This document shows, piece after piece, positions 17,896 through 27,146 of a stretch of DNA of 64,000 nt; the stretch's first letter is position 1, and every line of letters starts with the position of its first letter. The position numbers were made by a program, and so were the translations under genes. Location of the stretch: contig NZ_WHUF01000006.1 of assembly GCF_009380165.1 (NCBI RefSeq), positions 310,001 through 374,000 of the forward strand, read 5' to 3'. The notes beneath the pieces were generated by a model. The model did not search any database and was not told the DNA's origin. It was given only the letters and a program-made list of their open reading frames with translations. This DNA is from Rugamonas rivuli. GTDB lineage: Bacteria; Pseudomonadota; Gammaproteobacteria; Burkholderiales; Burkholderiaceae_D.

Positions 17896-19086
17896 ATGGC
17901 AAAAGAGAAATTCGAGCGGACCAAGCCGCACGTTAACGTCGGCACCATCGGCCACGTCGACCACGGCAAGACCACCCTGACCGCTGCGATCGCAACTGTT
18001 CTGTCGAAGAAATTCGGCGGCGAAGCTAAAGCATACGACCAGATCGATGCTGCTCCAGAAGAAAAAGCACGCGGCATTACCATCAACACCGCACACGTCG
18101 AATACGAAACCTCCGGCCGTCACTACGCTCACGTTGACTGCCCAGGCCACGCCGACTACATCAAAAACATGATTACCGGTGCAGCGCAGATGGACGGCGC
18201 GATCCTGGTTTGCTCCGCAGCTGACGGCCCAATGCCACAGACCCGCGAGCACATCCTGCTGGCCCGCCAAGTTGGCGTTCCATACATCATCGTGTTCCTG
18301 AACAAGTGCGACCTGGTCGACGACGCAGAACTGCTGGAACTGGTTGAAATGGAAGTGCGCGAGTTGTTGTCGAAGTACGACTTCCCAGGCGACGACCTGC
18401 CTATCGTAAAAGGTTCGGCACGTATGGCTCTGGACGGCGACACCGGCCCAATGGGCGAGCAAGCCATCATGGCCCTGGCCGAAGCACTGGACAGCTACAT
18501 CCCTACGCCAGAGCGCGCAGTGGACGGCGCCTTCCTGATGCCAGTTGAAGACGTGTTCTCGATCTCGGGTCGCGGTACCGTTGTGACCGGTCGTATCGAG
18601 CGCGGCATCATCAAGGTCGGCGAAGAGATCGAAATCGTTGGTATCACCGACACCGTCAAAACCACTTGCACCGGCGTGGAAATGTTCCGCAAGCTGCTGG
18701 ACCAGGGTCAAGCTGGCGACAACGTTGGTCTGCTGCTGCGCGGCACCAAGCGTGAAGACGTACAGCGTGGTCAGGTTCTGGCGAAGCCAGGCTCGATCAA
18801 GCCGCACAACCACTTCACCGGCGAGATCTATGTTCTGTCGAAAGACGAAGGCGGTCGTCACACCCCGTTCTTCAACAACTATCGTCCACAGTTCTACTTC
18901 CGTACGACTGACGTGACCGGTTCGATCGAACTGCCAGCGGACAAAGAAATGGTTATGCCAGGCGATAACGTGTCGATCACCGTCAAGCTGATCAACCCGA
19001 TCGCGATGGAAGAAGGTCTGCGCTTCGCTATCCGCGAAGGTGGCCGTACCGTTGGTGCAGGTGTTGTAGCGAAGATCATCGCTTAA
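17896..19086 (+). CDS. tuf: Elongation factor Tu
   Basis: EF-Tu carries aminoacyl-tRNA to the ribosome as a GTPase. The 396-residue protein has the P-loop GHVDHGKTTL, the switch motifs RGITINTAHVEYET and DCPGHADYIKNM, and the NKCD guanine-specificity motif, followed by beta-barrel domains 2 and 3. TAGGAG precedes the ATG. It is co-transcribed with the three upstream tRNAs. Proline is mostly CCA and arginine/glycine codons often end in T, a highly-expressed codon pattern unlike the flanking genes. Confidence 0.98.
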   Translation: MAKEKFERTKPHVNVGTIGHVDHGKTTLTAAIATVLSKKFGGEAKAYDQIDAAPEEKARGITINTAHVEYETSGRHYAHVDCPGHADYIKNMITGAAQMDGAILVCSAADGPMPQTREHILLARQVGVPYIIVFLNKCDLVDDAELLELVEMEVRELLSKYDFPGDDLPIVKGSARMALDGDTGPMGEQAIMALAEALDSYIPTPERAVDGAFLMPVEDVFSISGRGTVVTGRIERGIIKVGEEIEIVGITDTVKTTCTGVEMFRKLLDQGQAGDNVGLLLRGTKREDVQRGQVLAKPGSIKPHNHFTGEIYVLSKDEGGRHTPFFNNYRPQFYFRTTDVTGSIELPADKEMVMPGDNVSITVKLINPIAMEEGLRFAIREGGRTVGAGVVAKIIA

Positions 19087-19099
19087 GGAATACTGGTCT

Positions 19100-19129
19100 T
19101 ACCACCAGGGGCGTCTCTGGTGGTATAAT
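19100..19129 (+). promoter_or_regulatory. Hairpin after tuf overlapping an extended -10 promoter for trpT-secE
   Basis: A 9-bp perfect hairpin has arms TACCACCAG (19100-19108) and CTGGTGGTA (19117-19125). It has no T-tract. Its right arm runs into TGGTATAAT, an extended -10 whose TATAAT lies at 19124-19129, 24 bases before tRNA-Trp. No good -35 is visible. The element probably both marks the tuf 3' end and starts the tRNA-Trp-secE-nusG transcript. Confidence 0.5.
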
Positions 19130-19152
19130 CGATATCCTTTGTAGTTTTACGT

Positions 19153-19228
19153 AGGGACGTAGCTCAATTGGCAGAGCGTCGGTCTCCAAAACCGAAGGTT
19201 GGGGGTTCGATGCCCTCCGTCCCTGCCA
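19153..19228 (+). tRNA. tRNA-Trp (CCA)
   Basis: Acceptor AGGGACG (19153-19159) pairs with CGTCCCT (19218-19224), then G and an encoded CCA. The anticodon CCA is at 19186-19188 in the loop CTCCAAA. The tuf-trpT-secE-nusG order is conserved in proteobacteria. Confidence 0.98.
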
Positions 19229-19264
19229 CCGTTTTCAGGTGCAGGGCACCGAAAGTAAATATAA

Positions 19265-19648
19265 ATGTCAAATCAATCCGTGCAGACCGTCAGCACGTCG
19301 AATGACAAGATTAAGGTTGCTCTGGCAATAGCCATGGTGATCGCAGGTGTGGTCGGGTTTTATTACCTGTCAGACAAACCAGCTCTCGTACGCGCAGGCG
19401 CACTTGTAGCTGGTTTGGCTTTTGCCGTTCTGCTCTTGTGGACCTCGACGACTGGCCGTGAATTCCTGAATTTCGCCAAAGAAGCCGTGCGCGAAACGAA
19501 AAAGGTCGTCTGGCCTACTCGTCGCGAAGCTACCCAGATCACGGGCATCGTGTTTGCCTTCGTGCTGGTGATGGCGCTGTTCCTGTGGGGCACGGATAAG
19601 ACACTCGAGTTCCTGTTGTACGACGTCATTCTGGGCATACGAAAATAA
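19265..19648 (+). CDS. secE: Preprotein translocase subunit SecE
   Basis: SecE is the essential membrane subunit that clamps SecY in the SecYEG channel. This 127-residue form has three transmembrane spans: two near residues 18-36 and 42-60, and the conserved C-terminal one after the amphipathic EAVRETKKVVWPTRREA stretch. That is the three-span type found in E. coli. The stop codon TAA shares its last A with the nusG ATG, so the two are translationally coupled. Confidence 0.97.
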   Translation: MSNQSVQTVSTSNDKIKVALAIAMVIAGVVGFYYLSDKPALVRAGALVAGLAFAVLLLWTSTTGREFLNFAKEAVRETKKVVWPTRREATQITGIVFAFVLVMALFLWGTDKTLEFLLYDVILGIRK

Positions 19649-20262
19649 TGAGCGAAAATGTGCAAGATGAAGTGCCGGGCGAAGTTCCGGCACAAGATGC
19701 TGGCGCAGCGCCTATCAGCGTCCCAGTCAGCAACAAGCGCTGGTACGTTGTACACGCGTATTCCGGCATGGAAAAAAGCGTCCAGCGTGCACTGACGGAA
19801 CGCGTCGAGCGCGCCGGCATGCAAGACCAGTTCGGCCAGATCCTGGTACCGACCGAAGAAGTTGTCGAAGTCAAGAACGGTCAAAAGTCCGTTACCGAAC
19901 GTCGTTTCTTCCCAGGTTATGTCCTGGTTGAGATGGAAATGACCGACGAAACGTGGCACTTGGTGAAAAACACCAACAAAGTGACCGGCTTCATCGGCGG
20001 CAAATCGAACAAGCCGACCCCGATTCCAGCGCGCGAGATCGACAAGATCATGCAGCAGATGCAAGAGGGTGTCGAGAAGCCACGGCCGAAAGTGCTGTAC
20101 GAAGTGGGCGAGCAAGTCCGCATCAAGGATGGCCCGTTCACCGATTTCAACGGCAATGTCGAAGAAGTCAATTACGAGAAATCCAAAGTACGCGTCTCGG
20201 TCACGATCTTCGGCCGCGCTACTCCGGTGGAACTTGAGTTCGGCCAGGTCGAAAAAGTATAA
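19648..20262 (+). CDS. nusG: Transcription termination/antitermination factor NusG
   Basis: NusG binds the RNA polymerase clamp, links transcription to Rho and to the ribosome, and reduces pausing. The 204-residue protein has an NGN domain (KRWYVVHAYSGMEKSVQRAL, then FFPGYVLVEMEMTDETWHLV) and a C-terminal KOW domain (GEQVRIKDGPFTDFNG). A short acidic N-terminal extension of about 25 residues is normal for betaproteobacteria. It overlaps secE by one base. Confidence 0.97.
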   Translation: MSENVQDEVPGEVPAQDAGAAPISVPVSNKRWYVVHAYSGMEKSVQRALTERVERAGMQDQFGQILVPTEEVVEVKNGQKSVTERRFFPGYVLVEMEMTDETWHLVKNTNKVTGFIGGKSNKPTPIPAREIDKIMQQMQEGVEKPRPKVLYEVGEQVRIKDGPFTDFNGNVEEVNYEKSKVRVSVTIFGRATPVELEFGQVEKV

Positions 20263-20383
20263 GCAGCACCGTTCGCCAGAACGGGCGACGGTGTAAAAAC
20301 CTGACAAATCTGGCAAAGAGGAGCCCCGCCCTGCAACTGCGCATGGTGGGGCGCTACTACTCATATCCAAGATAGGAGCCATC
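20263..20383 (+). promoter_or_regulatory. rplK leader with two hairpins (candidate L1 autoregulatory site)
   Basis: The nusG-rplK gap holds a hairpin in which CACCG/CGGTG and TCGCC/GGCGA pair (about 20268-20292). A second hairpin pairs GCCCCGCC with GGTGGGGC (about 20322-20352) and is followed by the AGGAG ribosome-binding site of rplK. In E. coli ribosomal protein L1 represses its operon by binding the rplK leader. That role here is inferred from position and structure only. Confidence 0.4.
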
Positions 20384-20815
20384 ATGGCAAAGAAAATCAT
20401 TGGTTTTATCAAGCTGCAAGTGCCAGCTGGTAAAGCAAACCCATCCCCACCGATCGGTCCAGCTCTGGGTCAACGCGGTCTGAACATCATGGAATTCTGC
20501 AAAGCGTTCAACGCGCAGACCCAAGGTATGGAACCAGGCATGCCGATTCCAGTCGTGATCACCGCGTTCGCTGACAAGTCCTTCACCTTCGTGATGAAGA
20601 CGCCTCCAGCAACCTTCCTGATCAAGAAGCACTCGGGCGTTGTCAAAGGTTCGCCGAAGCCACATACCGACAAAGTCGGTAAGCTGACCCGCGCTCAAGC
20701 TGAAGAAATCGCTAAATTGAAAACCCCTGATCTGACCGCTGCCGACCTGGATGCTGCTGTACGCACCATCGCTGGTTCCGCACGTTCGATGGGCATCACG
20801 GTGGAAGGTCTGTAA
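20384..20815 (+). CDS. rplK: Ribosomal protein L11
   Basis: L11 forms the base of the GTPase-associated stalk of the 50S subunit and is needed for RelA activation. The 143 residues include the GKANPSPPIGPALGQRGLNIMEFCKAFN signature and the C-terminal rRNA-binding domain (LTRAQAEEIAKLK, GSARSMGITVEG). It has a TAGGAG ribosome-binding site. rplA begins 2 bp after its stop codon, consistent with the two-gene rplKA transcript. Confidence 0.98.
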   Translation: MAKKIIGFIKLQVPAGKANPSPPIGPALGQRGLNIMEFCKAFNAQTQGMEPGMPIPVVITAFADKSFTFVMKTPPATFLIKKHSGVVKGSPKPHTDKVGKLTRAQAEEIAKLKTPDLTAADLDAAVRTIAGSARSMGITVEGL

Positions 20816-20817
20816 TC

Positions 20818-21513
20818 ATGGCAAAACTGTCCAAACGCGCAAAAGCTATCAAAGCTAAAGTTGATAGCACCAAGTCCTACGCATTCGACAACGCAGTCGC
20901 TCTGATCAAAGAACTGGCTACCGCCAAGTTCAACGAATCGATCGACGTGTCGGTACAACTGGGCGTAGACCCTAAGAAGTCGGACCAAGTCGTTCGCGGT
21001 TCCGTCGTGCTGCCAGCTGGCACCGGCAAAACCGTTCGCGTTGCTGTGTTCGCTTCGGGCGACAAAGCTGAAGCCGCTAAAGCTGCTGGTGCTGACGTTG
21101 TTGGTATGGAAGACCTGGCCGAGCGCGTCAAAGCCGGCGACATGCCTTTCGATATCGTCATCGCTTCGCCAGACACCATGCGTATCGTTGGTACCCTGGG
21201 TCAGATCCTGGGCCCACGTGGCCTGATGCCTAACCCGAAAGTCGGCACTGTTACCCCTGACGTCGCTACCGCCGTGAAAAACGCGAAAGCCGGTCAAGTT
21301 CAGTACCGTACCGACAAAGCCGGTATCATCCACGCGACCATCGGCCGCAAATCGTTCGCTGACGCAGATCTGAAGAGCAACCTGGTTGCCCTGATCGACG
21401 CACTGAACAAAGCTAAGCCAGCTACCAGCAAGGGTGTCTACCTGCGCAAGGTATCGCTGTCGTCGACCATGGGCGCTGGCGTCCGTGTTGACCAGGCTAC
21501 CCTGGCTGCTTAA
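20818..21513 (+). CDS. rplA: Ribosomal protein L1
   Basis: L1 binds 23S rRNA at the E-site stalk and, in related bacteria, represses its own operon. The 231-residue protein carries the family motif MPNPKVGTVTPDVATAVKNAKAGQ and the start AKLSKRAKAIKAKVD. It is followed by a long structured leader before rplJ. Confidence 0.98.
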   Translation: MAKLSKRAKAIKAKVDSTKSYAFDNAVALIKELATAKFNESIDVSVQLGVDPKKSDQVVRGSVVLPAGTGKTVRVAVFASGDKAEAAKAAGADVVGMEDLAERVKAGDMPFDIVIASPDTMRIVGTLGQILGPRGLMPNPKVGTVTPDVATAVKNAKAGQVQYRTDKAGIIHATIGRKSFADADLKSNLVALIDALNKAKPATSKGVYLRKVSLSSTMGAGVRVDQATLAA

Positions 21514-21771
21514 GTACCAGTTTAAGTCCTTGTATCGCCTTAGCGCGGTATGGGGCAGTTCTTTGGGCTGGCCGTTTCTTCGGGAACGGCCAGGCAATCA
21601 AAGACCGTTGGGCCGGGTGCATCAGGCAGGCACCTAGTTAATTGAATTTTTCACCCAACGCAGATGGTGTACCCGATCAAGTTTCGTAGTCCATTGGACT
21701 CCTAAACCTCGGACGCCGTTGTTCGAACCGATGGCAGGCAGTTTGCCCGTCATCATTTAAGGAGGTTGACC
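21514..21771 (+). promoter_or_regulatory. rplJL leader (L10 autoregulatory mRNA structure)
   Basis: This 258-base gap has a UUCG-capped hairpin: CTGGCCGTTTC (21568-21578) pairs with GGAACGGCCAG (21583-21593). Outer strands TCTTTG (21560-21565) and CAAAGA (21598-21603) extend it. Further downstream CGTTGGG (from 21605) can pair with CCCAACG near 21655. Neither hairpin has a T-tract, so they are not terminators. Position and shape match the L10 leader family, in which the L10-L7/L12 complex represses translation of rplJ. Confidence 0.6.
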
Positions 21772-22311
21772 GTGGGTCTCAATCTGAATGACAAAAAGGC
21801 CGTAGTCGCCGAAGTTTCCGCAAAAGTAGCAACTGCGCAAACTATCGTCGTGGCCGAATATCGTGGCATCCAGGTTGCTCACTTGACGCAACTTCGTGCT
21901 AAAGCGCGCGCTCAAGGCGTGTACCTGCGAGTGTTGAAAAACACCCTCGCACGTCGCTCCGTCGAAGGCACGCAGTTCGCCGGCCTGGCAGACAGCATGA
22001 CCGGTCCGTTGATCTACTCGATCTCGGACGATGCCGTTGCAGCAGCTAAAGTCATCGCTGACTTCGCTAAAACCAACGACAAACTGGTCATCACCGCAGG
22101 TAACTACGCAGGCAAGCAGCTGGATAAAGCAGCTGTTGCAGCGTTGGCGAGCATTCCTTCCCGTGAAGTTCTCATTTCGCAGCTGTTGGGCGTTATGCTG
22201 GCTCCGGTGTCGGGCTTTGCACGTGGTCTGGCTGCTCTGGCAGCGAAAAAATCCGAAGGTGCTCCAGCTGTTGCCGAAGTGGCCGCAGAAGAAGCGCCAG
22301 CAGCAGCCTAA
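21772..22311 (+). CDS. rplJ: Ribosomal protein L10
   Basis: L10 anchors L7/L12 dimers on the ribosomal stalk. The GTG at 21772 is chosen because an AAGGAGG site ends 6 bases before it and the protein then begins MGLNLNDKKAVVAEVS, as in relatives. A TTG 6 bases upstream abuts the ribosome-binding site and is unlikely. The 179-residue protein has the RALK-type core (VLKNTLARRSVEGT) and a C-terminal helix for L7/L12 binding. Confidence 0.97.
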   Translation: MGLNLNDKKAVVAEVSAKVATAQTIVVAEYRGIQVAHLTQLRAKARAQGVYLRVLKNTLARRSVEGTQFAGLADSMTGPLIYSISDDAVAAAKVIADFAKTNDKLVITAGNYAGKQLDKAAVAALASIPSREVLISQLLGVMLAPVSGFARGLAALAAKKSEGAPAVAEVAAEEAPAAA

Positions 22312-22383
22312 TCGCTGTAGCCGGATCTTTTCTCAAGTACCAATCTGATGTATTAACGAATCAAAAAATTATTGGAGTTTCAA

Positions 22384-22755
22384 ATGGCAATTAGCAAAGA
22401 CGACATCCTGAACGCAGTTAGCGAAATGTCCGTAATGGACCTGAACGAACTGGTCAAAGCTTTCGAAGAAAAATTCGGCGTTTCGGCCGCTGCAATGGCT
22501 GCTCCAGCAGCTGGCGGCGCAGCTGTTGCTGCTGCTGAAGAGCAGACCGAATTCAACGTTGTTCTGACCGAAGTCGGCGCGAACAAAGTTGGCGTAATTA
22601 AAGCAGTTCGCGAAATCACCGGTCTGGGCCTGAAAGAAGCCAAAGACGTGGTTGATGGCGCTCCTAAGACCGTTAAAGAAGCCCTGTCGAAAGCTGACGC
22701 TGAAGCCGCTAAGAAAAAGCTGGAAGAAGCTGGCGCCAAGGCCGACCTGAAGTAA
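22384..22755 (+). CDS. rplL: Ribosomal protein L7/L12
   Basis: L7/L12 forms the mobile stalk that recruits translation factors. The 123-residue protein has an N-terminal dimerisation domain (KDDILNAVSEMSVMDLNELVKAFEEKFG), an Ala-rich hinge, and the globular domain (FNVVLTEVGANKVGVIKAVREITGLGLKEAKDVVDGAP, split here as one motif region). The ATG at 22384 is preferred to an upstream TTG because it follows a TGGAG ribosome-binding site. A strong hairpin follows before rpoB. Confidence 0.97.
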   Translation: MAISKDDILNAVSEMSVMDLNELVKAFEEKFGVSAAAMAAPAAGGAAVAAAEEQTEFNVVLTEVGANKVGVIKAVREITGLGLKEAKDVVDGAPKTVKEALSKADAEAAKKKLEEAGAKADLK

Positions 22756-22790
22756 TCAAGTTGTACGGCGGCTAGTTAGTTAGCGCCTCG

Positions 22791-22840
22791 AGCCAAAGCT
22801 GCGGATTTCCTCTCGAAAGGGAGGAAATCCGGCTTTGGCT
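22791..22840 (+). terminator. Long rplL-rpoB intergenic hairpin (attenuator or RNase III site)
   Basis: Arms AGCCAAAGC (22791-22799) with GCTTTGGCT (22832-22840), and the inner arm starting CGGATTTCCTC (22802) with its partner ending at 22831, form a stem of 22 base pairs. It has a two-base bulge at 22800-22801 and a GAAA tetraloop at 22815-22818. Only CCTTTG follows, so termination would be partial. E. coli has both an attenuator and an RNase III cleavage site in this interval, which lower rpoBC output relative to the ribosomal proteins. Confidence 0.7.
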
Positions 22841-23025
22841 CCTTTGTCGTCCTCGTCGTATTTGTAGCGTTTTGTCCGACGCCGCAGTTTTATCGAATCA
22901 GCTGGAAATGGTAGAAGTTTCAGGTTTCGTCTGTGTGACATGCAGCCGATCTTGTTGCTGAAGTGGCTAAAAATGCACTGGCAAAACCTGAATTTTTTAT
23001 CCTTTCTGTCACTCACGGAGTGTCC

Positions 23026-26000
23026 ATGCACTACTCATTTACTGAGAAGAAACGCATTCGCAAATCATTCGCGAAGCGCGCCAACGTTCACCACGTTCCG
23101 TTCCTGCTGGCTACCCAGCTCGAGTCCTACCATAGTTTCTTGCAAGAAGACGTAGCACCGTCGACACGCAAGAACGACGGCCTGCAGTCGGCCTTTACCT
23201 CGATTTTCCCTATCGTTTCGCACAATGGCTTTGCGCGTCTCGAATTCCTGTCGTACGTCCTGGGCGATCCTGCCTTTGACGTCAAGGAATGCCAACTGCG
23301 TGGCCTGACCTTTGCGTCGCCGCTGCGCGCCAAGGTCCGTCTGGTGATCCTGGACAAGGAATCGCCGACCAAGCCGGTCGTCAAAGAGATGAAGGAACAG
23401 GAAGTCTACATGGGCGAACTGCCCCTGATGACCACCACCGGTTCGTTCGTCATCAATGGTACCGAGCGCGTTATCGTTTCGCAGCTGCATCGCTCGCCTG
23501 GCGTGTTCTTCGAGCACGACCGCGGCAAGACCCACTCCTCGGGCAAACTGCTGTTCTCCGCGCGTATCATTCCTTACCGCGGTTCGTGGCTGGACTTCGA
23601 GTTCGACCCGAAAGACATCCTGTTCTTCCGCGTCGACCGCCGCCGCAAGATGCCAGTGACGATACTGCTGAAAGCAATCGGCATGTCGCACGAGCAGATC
23701 CTGGCGAACTTCTTCGTGTTCGACAATTTCAACCTGCGCTCCGAAGGCGCGGAAATGGAATTCGTCGCCGAACGCCTGCGTGGCGAAGTCGCGCGTTTCG
23801 ACATCGTCAACAAGGAAGGCAAGACGCTGGTCCTGAAGGACAAGCGTATCAACGCCAAGCACGTGCGCGATATCGAATCGAACGGCATCAAGCACATCTC
23901 GGTACCGGAAGACTACCTGCTGGGCCGCGTGCTGGCCAAGAACATCGTCGATCCTGAGACCGGCGAAGTTGTCGCGTCCGCCAACGATGAGCTGACCGAA
24001 GACGTGTTGGGCCGCCTGCGCGAAGCCAACATCTCCGAAATCCAGACCTTGTACACCAACGATCTGGACCAGGGCGCCTACATTTCGCAAACCCTGCGCA
24101 TCGATGACACCGCCGACCAGATGGCCGCCCGTGTCGCGATCTACCGCATGATGCGTCCTGGCGAACCGCCAACGGAAGACTCCGTCGAAGCGCTGTTCAA
24201 CGGCCTGTTCTACAGCGCCGACCGTTACGACCTGTCGGCCGTGGGCCGCATGAAGTTCAACCGCCGCATCGGCCGCGATGAACTGACCGGCGCCATGACG
24301 CTGTCGAACGAAGACGTGCTGGCCGTGATCAAGATCCTGGTGGAACTGCGCAATGGCCGCGGCGAAGTCGACGATATCGATCACCTGGGTAACCGTCGCG
24401 TACGTTGCGTCGGCGAACTGGCCGAGAACCAGTTCCGCGCCGGCCTGGTGCGCGTTGAGCGCGCCGTCAAGGAACGCCTCGGCCAAGCCGAAGCGGACAA
24501 CCTGATGCCGCACGACCTGATCAACTCGAAGCCGATCTCGGCCGCAATCCGCGAGTTCTTCGGTTCGTCCCAGCTGTCGCAGTTTATGGACCAGACCAAC
24601 CCGCTGTCGGAAATCACGCACAAACGCCGTGTATCCGCCCTGGGCCCTGGCGGTCTGACCCGCGAACGCGCAGGCTTTGAAGTACGCGACGTGCACCCGA
24701 CCCACTACGGCCGCGTGTGCCCGATCGAAACGCCTGAAGGCCCGAACATCGGCCTGATCAACTCGCTGGCGCTGTACGCCCGCCTGAACGAATACGGCTT
24801 CCTGGAAACCCCATACCGCAAGGTCGAAGGCTCCAAGATCACCGACCAGATCGACTACCTGTCCGCCATCGAAGAAGGCCGCTACATCATCGCTCAGGCG
24901 AATGCGACCATTAACGACGCAGGCATGCTGAGCGATGAGCTGGTATCGGCCCGTGAAGCCGGCGAAACCATTCTGGTATCCCCAGAGCGCATCCAGTACA
25001 TGGACGTGGCGCCGGGCCAGATCGTTTCCGTCGCAGCGTCGCTGATTCCGTTCCTCGAACACGATGATGCGAACCGCGCATTGATGGGTGCCAACATGCA
25101 GCGCCAGGCGGTACCTTGCCTGCGCCCAGAGAAGGCACTGGTCGGTACCGGTATCGAACGCACCGTGGCAGTCGACTCGGGTACTACCGTGCAGGCTCTG
25201 CGCGGCGGTATCGTCGACTACATCGATGCAGGCCGTGTCGTGATTCGCGTGAACGATGACGAAGCAACCGCCGGCGAAGTCGGTGTCGACATCTACAACC
25301 TGATCAAGTACACCCGTTCGAACCAGAACACCAACATCAACCAGCGTCCTATCGTCAAGGTAGGCGACCGTGTGGCCAAGCGCGACGTGATCGCCGACGG
25401 CGCATCGACCGACCTGGGTGAATTGGCTCTGGGCCAGAACATGACCGTGGCCTTCATGCCATGGAATGGTCTGAACTTCGAAGATTCGATCCTGATCTCG
25501 GAAAACGTCGTGAAAGACGACCGCTACACTTCGATTCACATCGAAGAGCTGTCCGTCGTTGCACGCGATACCAAGCTGGGCGCGGAAGAAATCACCCGCG
25601 ACATCTCGAACCTGGCTGAGAACCAGCTGGCTCGTCTGGATGAGTCCGGTATCGTCTACATCGGCGCGGAAGTGCAGGCAGGCGACACCCTGGTCGGTAA
25701 GGTAACGCCTAAAGGCGAAACCCAGCTGACTCCGGAAGAGAAGCTGCTGCGCGCGATCTTCGGCGAAAAAGCATCGGACGTGAAAGACACCTCGCTGCGC
25801 GTGCCATCGGGCATGATCGGCACCGTGATCGACGTCCAGGTCTTCACCCGTGAAGGCATCGTTCGCGACAAGCGCGCGCAACAGATCATCGACGATGAAC
25901 TGAAGCGTTTCCGCCTGGACCTGAACGACCAGATGCGTATCGTTGAAGGCGATGCCTTCCAGCGTCTGGAAAAAATGCTGATCGGCCAAGTCGTCAACGG

Positions 26001-27132
26001 CGGTCCGAAGAAGCTGGCCAAAGGCGCCAAGATCACCAAGGAATACCTGGCTGATCTGGACAAGTACCACTGGTTCGACATCCGTCCATCGGAAGACGCA
26101 TCGGCTACCGCGCTGGAAGCGATCAAGGAATCGATCAACGAGAAGCGCCACCAGTTCGATCTGGCCTTCGAAGAGAAGCGCAAGAAGCTGACCCAGGGCG
26201 ATGAACTGCAACCTGGCGTGCAGAAGATGGTCAAGGTTTACCTGGCCGTTAAACGCCGCCTGCAGTCGGGCGACAAGATGGCGGGTCGTCACGGTAACAA
26301 GGGTGTGGTTTCCCGTATCGTGCCGGTGGAAGACATGCCATACATGGCCGACGGTACGCCGGCCGACGTGGTACTGAACCCGCTGGGTGTTCCTTCCCGT
26401 ATGAACGTGGGTCAGATTCTCGAGACCCACCTGGGTTGGGCAGCGAAGGGCCTGGGTATCCGTATCGGCGAAATGCTGGCCGTGCACACCAAAGCCGAAG
26501 AGATGCGCAAGTATCTGACCGTGATCTACAACGAAAACGGCCGTCCTGAAGATCTGGACCAGTTCGACGACGAAGAGATCATGAAGCTGGCGAACAACCT
26601 GAAGAAGGGTGTTCCGTTCGCTACTCCGGTGTTCGACGGCGCGCACGAATCGGAAATCCGCCGCATGCTGGACCTGGCTTACCCGGACGACATCGCTCAC
26701 AAGCTGGGCATGACGCCGTCGAAGAATCAGGTCACGATGTACGACGGCCGCACCGGCGAAGCGTTCGAGCGCAAGGTCACCGTTGGCGTGATGCACATGC
26801 TGAAACTGCACCACTTGGTCGACGACAAGATGCACGCGCGTTCGACCGGTCCATACTCGCTCGTTACGCAGCAGCCACTGGGCGGTAAAGCCCAGTTCGG
26901 TGGCCAGCGCTTCGGTGAGATGGAGGTGTGGGCACTGGAAGCATACGGCGCATCGTATGTGCTGCAAGAGATGTTGACCGTTAAGTCGGATGACGTGAAC
27001 GGCCGTACCAAAGTGTACGAAAACCTGGTCAAAGGCGACCACGTGATCGACGCCGGTATGCCTGAATCGTTCAACGTGCTGGTGAAAGAGATCCGTTCCC
27101 TGGGTATCGATATCGACCTGGAACGCAACTAA
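23026..27132 (+). CDS. rpoB: RNA polymerase beta subunit
   Basis: RpoB forms one pincer and part of the active centre of RNA polymerase. The ATG at 23026 (protein start MHYSFTEKKRIRKSF, ribosome-binding site GGAG 5 bases upstream) gives 1368 residues, the usual betaproteobacterial length. A start 63 bases earlier would be an extension without support. The rifampicin-binding region is visible as GSSQLSQFMDQTNPLSEITHK, split over residues near 500-525, with the wild-type-like S, Q, D and H residues. No resistance-type change is seen at the commonest positions. Confidence 0.98.
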   Translation: MHYSFTEKKRIRKSFAKRANVHHVPFLLATQLESYHSFLQEDVAPSTRKNDGLQSAFTSIFPIVSHNGFARLEFLSYVLGDPAFDVKECQLRGLTFASPLRAKVRLVILDKESPTKPVVKEMKEQEVYMGELPLMTTTGSFVINGTERVIVSQLHRSPGVFFEHDRGKTHSSGKLLFSARIIPYRGSWLDFEFDPKDILFFRVDRRRKMPVTILLKAIGMSHEQILANFFVFDNFNLRSEGAEMEFVAERLRGEVARFDIVNKEGKTLVLKDKRINAKHVRDIESNGIKHISVPEDYLLGRVLAKNIVDPETGEVVASANDELTEDVLGRLREANISEIQTLYTNDLDQGAYISQTLRIDDTADQMAARVAIYRMMRPGEPPTEDSVEALFNGLFYSADRYDLSAVGRMKFNRRIGRDELTGAMTLSNEDVLAVIKILVELRNGRGEVDDIDHLGNRRVRCVGELAENQFRAGLVRVERAVKERLGQAEADNLMPHDLINSKPISAAIREFFGSSQLSQFMDQTNPLSEITHKRRVSALGPGGLTRERAGFEVRDVHPTHYGRVCPIETPEGPNIGLINSLALYARLNEYGFLETPYRKVEGSKITDQIDYLSAIEEGRYIIAQANATINDAGMLSDELVSAREAGETILVSPERIQYMDVAPGQIVSVAASLIPFLEHDDANRALMGANMQRQAVPCLRPEKALVGTGIERTVAVDSGTTVQALRGGIVDYIDAGRVVIRVNDDEATAGEVGVDIYNLIKYTRSNQNTNINQRPIVKVGDRVAKRDVIADGASTDLGELALGQNMTVAFMPWNGLNFEDSILISENVVKDDRYTSIHIEELSVVARDTKLGAEEITRDISNLAENQLARLDESGIVYIGAEVQAGDTLVGKVTPKGETQLTPEEKLLRAIFGEKASDVKDTSLRVPSGMIGTVIDVQVFTREGIVRDKRAQQIIDDELKRFRLDLNDQMRIVEGDAFQRLEKMLIGQVVNGGPKKLAKGAKITKEYLADLDKYHWFDIRPSEDASATALEAIKESINEKRHQFDLAFEEKRKKLTQGDELQPGVQKMVKVYLAVKRRLQSGDKMAGRHGNKGVVSRIVPVEDMPYMADGTPADVVLNPLGVPSRMNVGQILETHLGWAAKGLGIRIGEMLAVHTKAEEMRKYLTVIYNENGRPEDLDQFDDEEIMKLANNLKKGVPFATPVFDGAHESEIRRMLDLAYPDDIAHKLGMTPSKNQVTMYDGRTGEAFERKVTVGVMHMLKLHHLVDDKMHARSTGPYSLVTQQPLGGKAQFGGQRFGEMEVWALEAYGASYVLQEMLTVKSDDVNGRTKVYENLVKGDHVIDAGMPESFNVLVKEIRSLGIDIDLERN

Positions 27133-27146
27133 GACATCAAGCACGG

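Noticed and set aside
23026..27132. Rifampicin-resistance-type change in rpoB
   Set aside because: The cluster residues read as the normal Ser, Gln, Asp, His and Ser pattern.
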